Of a stretch of DNA of 6,411 nt, positions 5,144 through 6,411 are shown one piece after another. The notes under the pieces were generated by a model. It had not been told where the DNA came from. It did no database searches and was given only the letters and a program-made list of their open reading frames with translations. The translations under genes were made by a program, and so were the position numbers. Numbering within the stretch: position 1 is the first letter of the stretch; each line of letters begins with the position of its first letter. The stretch is from Spirochaetota bacterium (GTDB lineage: Bacteria > Spirochaetota > B62-G9 > DRHN01). The DNA lies in contig JAGLSF010000117.1 in assembly GCA_023136305.1 (NCBI GenBank), positions 1-6,411 on the forward strand, given 5' to 3'.

Positions 5144-5350
5144 ATGTCAGTCTACAAGGTTGTCGAAGTGATTGGGACGAGTGAAAAATCCTGGGAAGCT
5201 GCTGCAATGGAAGCGGTGGAAACCGCTTCCAAGAGCCTTCGTGATCTCCGCATTGCAGAGGTGGACCAGATGGACCTGAAGCTGGAAAACGGCAAAGTGG
5301 CCGCCTACCGCGTCAGGGTCAAGCTCTCCTTCAAGATCCAGGGGGATTAG
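5144..5350 (+). CDS. Dodecin-family small protein, SecE2/calcium-dodecin-like subgroup (flavin Trp absent)
   Basis: 68 residues, the standard dodecin length and layout: beta-strand MSVYKVVEVIGTS, one long helix (about 14-33), then two long strands with LENGKVAAYRVRVKLSFKI. Dodecins assemble into hollow 12-mers; the classical ones store or buffer flavins. In flavin dodecins a Trp follows the helix (DWFEV in Thermus and mycobacterial dodecin, from memory). Here the aligned segment is LRIAEVDQ, with Ile37 in the Trp position; the only Trp is Trp17 at the helix start. That pattern and the MSVYKV/GTS start resemble mycobacterial Rv0379 (SecE2, a calcium-binding dodecin), again from memory. Flavin binding should therefore not be assumed. 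A strong SD GGGAGGTG (5132-5139) precedes the ATG. Ninety bases separate it from the iron-sulfur gene, and no clear terminator lies between them, so they may be co-transcribed. Confidence 0.9.
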   Translation: MSVYKVVEVIGTSEKSWEAAAMEAVETASKSLRDLRIAEVDQMDLKLENGKVAAYRVRVKLSFKIQGD

Positions 5351-5440
5351 CGAAAGCTATAATCCATCTGCAGGATTTGCCAACGCAGCGTACTGTGAAT
5401 AGGTTGTGTTAAAACCTCTAGAAAGGAAGTTTTGGCGTTC

Positions 5441-6085
5441 ATGGGTAAACAGCCTTCGGGAAAGAAACCAATCATCATCTTCACAAAGTATGAACCCTAT
5501 CTTGTCGCAGACTTCGAGAAGTTCGTTGATCATCAGAACAGAGACCTGAAGGTTGAGCCTGTGATGGCTCTCTGCCGCTGCGGCAGCTCTAAGCACAAGC
5601 CGCACTGCGACGGGTCACATGTTCGATCCGGCTTTGTCGGCGATAAATCCCCCGACCGCATGAAAGACAGGGCTGTTGAATACAGGGGAACTGAGATAAC
5701 CATTGTCGACAACCGGGGTGTGTGCTCCCATGACAAGTCCTGCATCAGGAGCCTTCCCTCGGTGTTTGATGACAAGAAGAGGCGATGGATTGACCCCAGG
5801 GGTGCAGGTGCAGATGAAATCATCGAAACCATAAAGAAATGTCCCTCCGGAGCACTCAGCTATAAAATCAATGGCATTCGCTATCAAGACCTTGACAGGG
5901 ACCCGGTTATTCGGGTTAAGAAGGACGGTCCCCTCGAAGTGGAGGGACACATCGAGTTGAAGGATGATATGGGTTCAAAACCTGAATCGGGTGAGCACTA
6001 TACGCTGTGCCGCTGCGGCGTGTCCAAAAACAAACCCTTCTGTGACGGCAGTCATCACACCATCGAGTTCAGAGACCCGGAATAG
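5441..6085 (+). CDS. Iron-sulfur protein: CDGSH - divergent 4Fe-4S ferredoxin (Fer4_19) - CDGSH
   Basis: 214 residues, soluble, no signal peptide. CDGSH domain 1: Cys45, Cys47, Cys56 and His60 in CRCGSSKHKPHCDGSH. CDGSH domain 2: Cys190, Cys192, Cys201 and His205 in CRCGVSKNKPFCDGSH. Each matches the mitoNEET-type CxCx2(S/T)x3PxCDGSH consensus and should hold one 2Fe-2S cluster with 3 Cys plus 1 His. Between them (about 79-144) is a Fer4_19-type domain: EYRGTEITI, then GVCSHDKSCIR (Cys95, Cys101), LPSVFD, RWIDP, and KKCPSGALSY (Cys134), expected to hold one Fe-S cluster. Only three Cys are visible in this middle domain, with His97 nearby. Role: electron transfer or cluster handling, not known in detail. 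Start: ATG 5441 is preferred, but its SD (AAGGA, 5423-5427) is 13 bases away; TTG 5432, three codons upstream, has a 4-base spacing and cannot be excluded. Confidence 0.9.
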   Translation: MGKQPSGKKPIIIFTKYEPYLVADFEKFVDHQNRDLKVEPVMALCRCGSSKHKPHCDGSHVRSGFVGDKSPDRMKDRAVEYRGTEITIVDNRGVCSHDKSCIRSLPSVFDDKKRRWIDPRGAGADEIIETIKKCPSGALSYKINGIRYQDLDRDPVIRVKKDGPLEVEGHIELKDDMGSKPESGEHYTLCRCGVSKNKPFCDGSHHTIEFRDPE

Positions 6086-6151
6086 GGGCGCATCAACCCG
6101 TGTTACGCCTCTGCTTCACACCGAATCTGAACTGTAAAATGCGGTATTAAG

Positions 6152-6411
6152 GTGAGCAGGAAAACCATCGAGCATATATTCCTCCATACCATCGAATCAG
6201 CCACAGGATTTGCAGCAGGCAGTGAACCTGCGGGCACTGTGCGCATCGACGATACAGACCATCGTTTCCCCGCCCCCTCCCTATACAGGTTCTTCCGGGC
6301 CATACTCTCGGGGAAATCCGGCACATATACCGGCAGGGAACAAACTCTTCAGAGAAAACTCCGCGACTTCTATGAGGCCGCATCCCGCTGTTTCGTCGAT
6401 TTCTACAGTAC
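6152..6411 (+). CDS. Unrecognised protein, N-terminal part only (runs off window)
   Basis: The frame is open from just after a TGA at 6128-6130 to the window end. GTG 6152 is the first usable start and gives at least 86 codons, beginning MSRKTIEHIFLHTIESA. Codon choice resembles the neighbouring genes (many C/G third positions, e.g. ATC, TTC, CTC, GAC), which supports coding. There is no signal peptide or long hydrophobic segment; the part seen is rich in His, Phe and Arg, with an aromatic segment SLYRFFRAIL and a basic helix-like stretch near the end. I do not recognise the family. The SD before GTG 6152 is poor and there is no in-frame ATG, so the start is uncertain. It lies 66 bases after the iron-sulfur gene on the same strand and might belong to the same transcript. 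Confidence 0.5.
   Translation, partial: MSRKTIEHIFLHTIESATGFAAGSEPAGTVRIDDTDHRFPAPSLYRFFRAILSGKSGTYTGREQTLQRKLRDFYEAASRCFVDFYS

Noticed and set aside
5335..5363. Perfect TATAAT at 5358-5363 as a promoter for the iron-sulfur gene
   Set aside because: The hexamer 17 bases upstream (GATCCA) is not a -35 box and lies inside the dodecin coding region. It cannot be excluded as a weak internal promoter.
5361..5417. Hairpins AATCC/GGATT and AGGTT/AACCT between the dodecin and iron-sulfur genes as terminators
   Set aside because: Five-base AT-containing stems without a T-run; too weak for intrinsic termination.
6082..6112. AGGGGCG/CGCCTCT hairpin after the iron-sulfur gene as terminator
   Set aside because: Seven-base arms with one G-U pair, a 15-base loop and no U-tract; support is too weak to list.
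6147..6383. Minus-strand ORFs over the last 300 bases
   Set aside because: Arg/Cys-rich composition typical of reverse-frame shadows; the plus-strand frame has coding-like codon choice and is open to the edge.
6404..6410. TACAGTA at the right edge as a second copy of the metal-operon half-site
   Set aside because: A single 7-bp match inside a coding frame without the paired arm; expected by chance.

Overview
The window reads as an ordinary bacterial chromosome segment. It shows sigma70-type -35/-10 boxes, purine-rich Shine-Dalgarno sites, an intrinsic terminator with a U-tract, tightly packed genes and several GTG starts. The gene content (CDGSH/divergent-ferredoxin iron-sulfur protein, dodecin-family protein, small ribbon-helix-helix regulator with a cysteine-rich tail) would suit an anaerobic or microaerophilic bacterium, for example from the deltaproteobacterial groups. 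That placement is only an impression, because no rRNA or other marker gene is present.

Minus strand, 1-2965: a zinc (or related divalent metal) uptake operon, transcribed right to left. Its order is a small metal-sensing-type RHH regulator (2910-2650), a ZnuA-like binding protein with a His-rich loop (2638-1640), a ZnuC-like ATPase (1621-821) and a ZnuB-like ABC-3 permease (828 to beyond position 1). The genes are spaced 11 bp, 18 bp and -8 bp apart. A promoter with an internal direct/inverted repeat (2936-2965) lies directly before the regulator, which implies autoregulation and metal control of the whole operon.

Minus strand, 2967-4006: a stand-alone sugar-1-phosphate-type nucleotidyltransferase (3943-3023). 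It has its own good promoter (4006-3978) and a strong rho-independent terminator (3012-2967). The last T of that terminator is one base from the -35 box of the metal operon.

Plus strand, 4100-4899: a short-chain dehydrogenase/reductase transcribed divergently from the nucleotidyltransferase. The shared 245-bp intergenic region carries two different inverted repeats.

Plus strand, 4900-6085: a 244-bp intergenic region with two promoter-like sites and a perfect 14-bp palindrome, then a dodecin-family protein that lacks the flavin-stacking tryptophan (5144-5350), then a CDGSH / divergent-ferredoxin / CDGSH iron-sulfur protein (5441-6085). The last 260 bases hold the start of an unrecognised plus-strand gene running off the window. 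No stretch longer than 300 bases lacks a gene. I saw no tRNA, rRNA, insertion sequence, CRISPR array or phage gene.

The points most worth following are the RHH/Cys-rich regulator with its putative operator, the three-cluster iron-sulfur protein, the palindrome at the dodecin promoter, and the 18-bp tandem repeats that build the ZnuA signal peptide.
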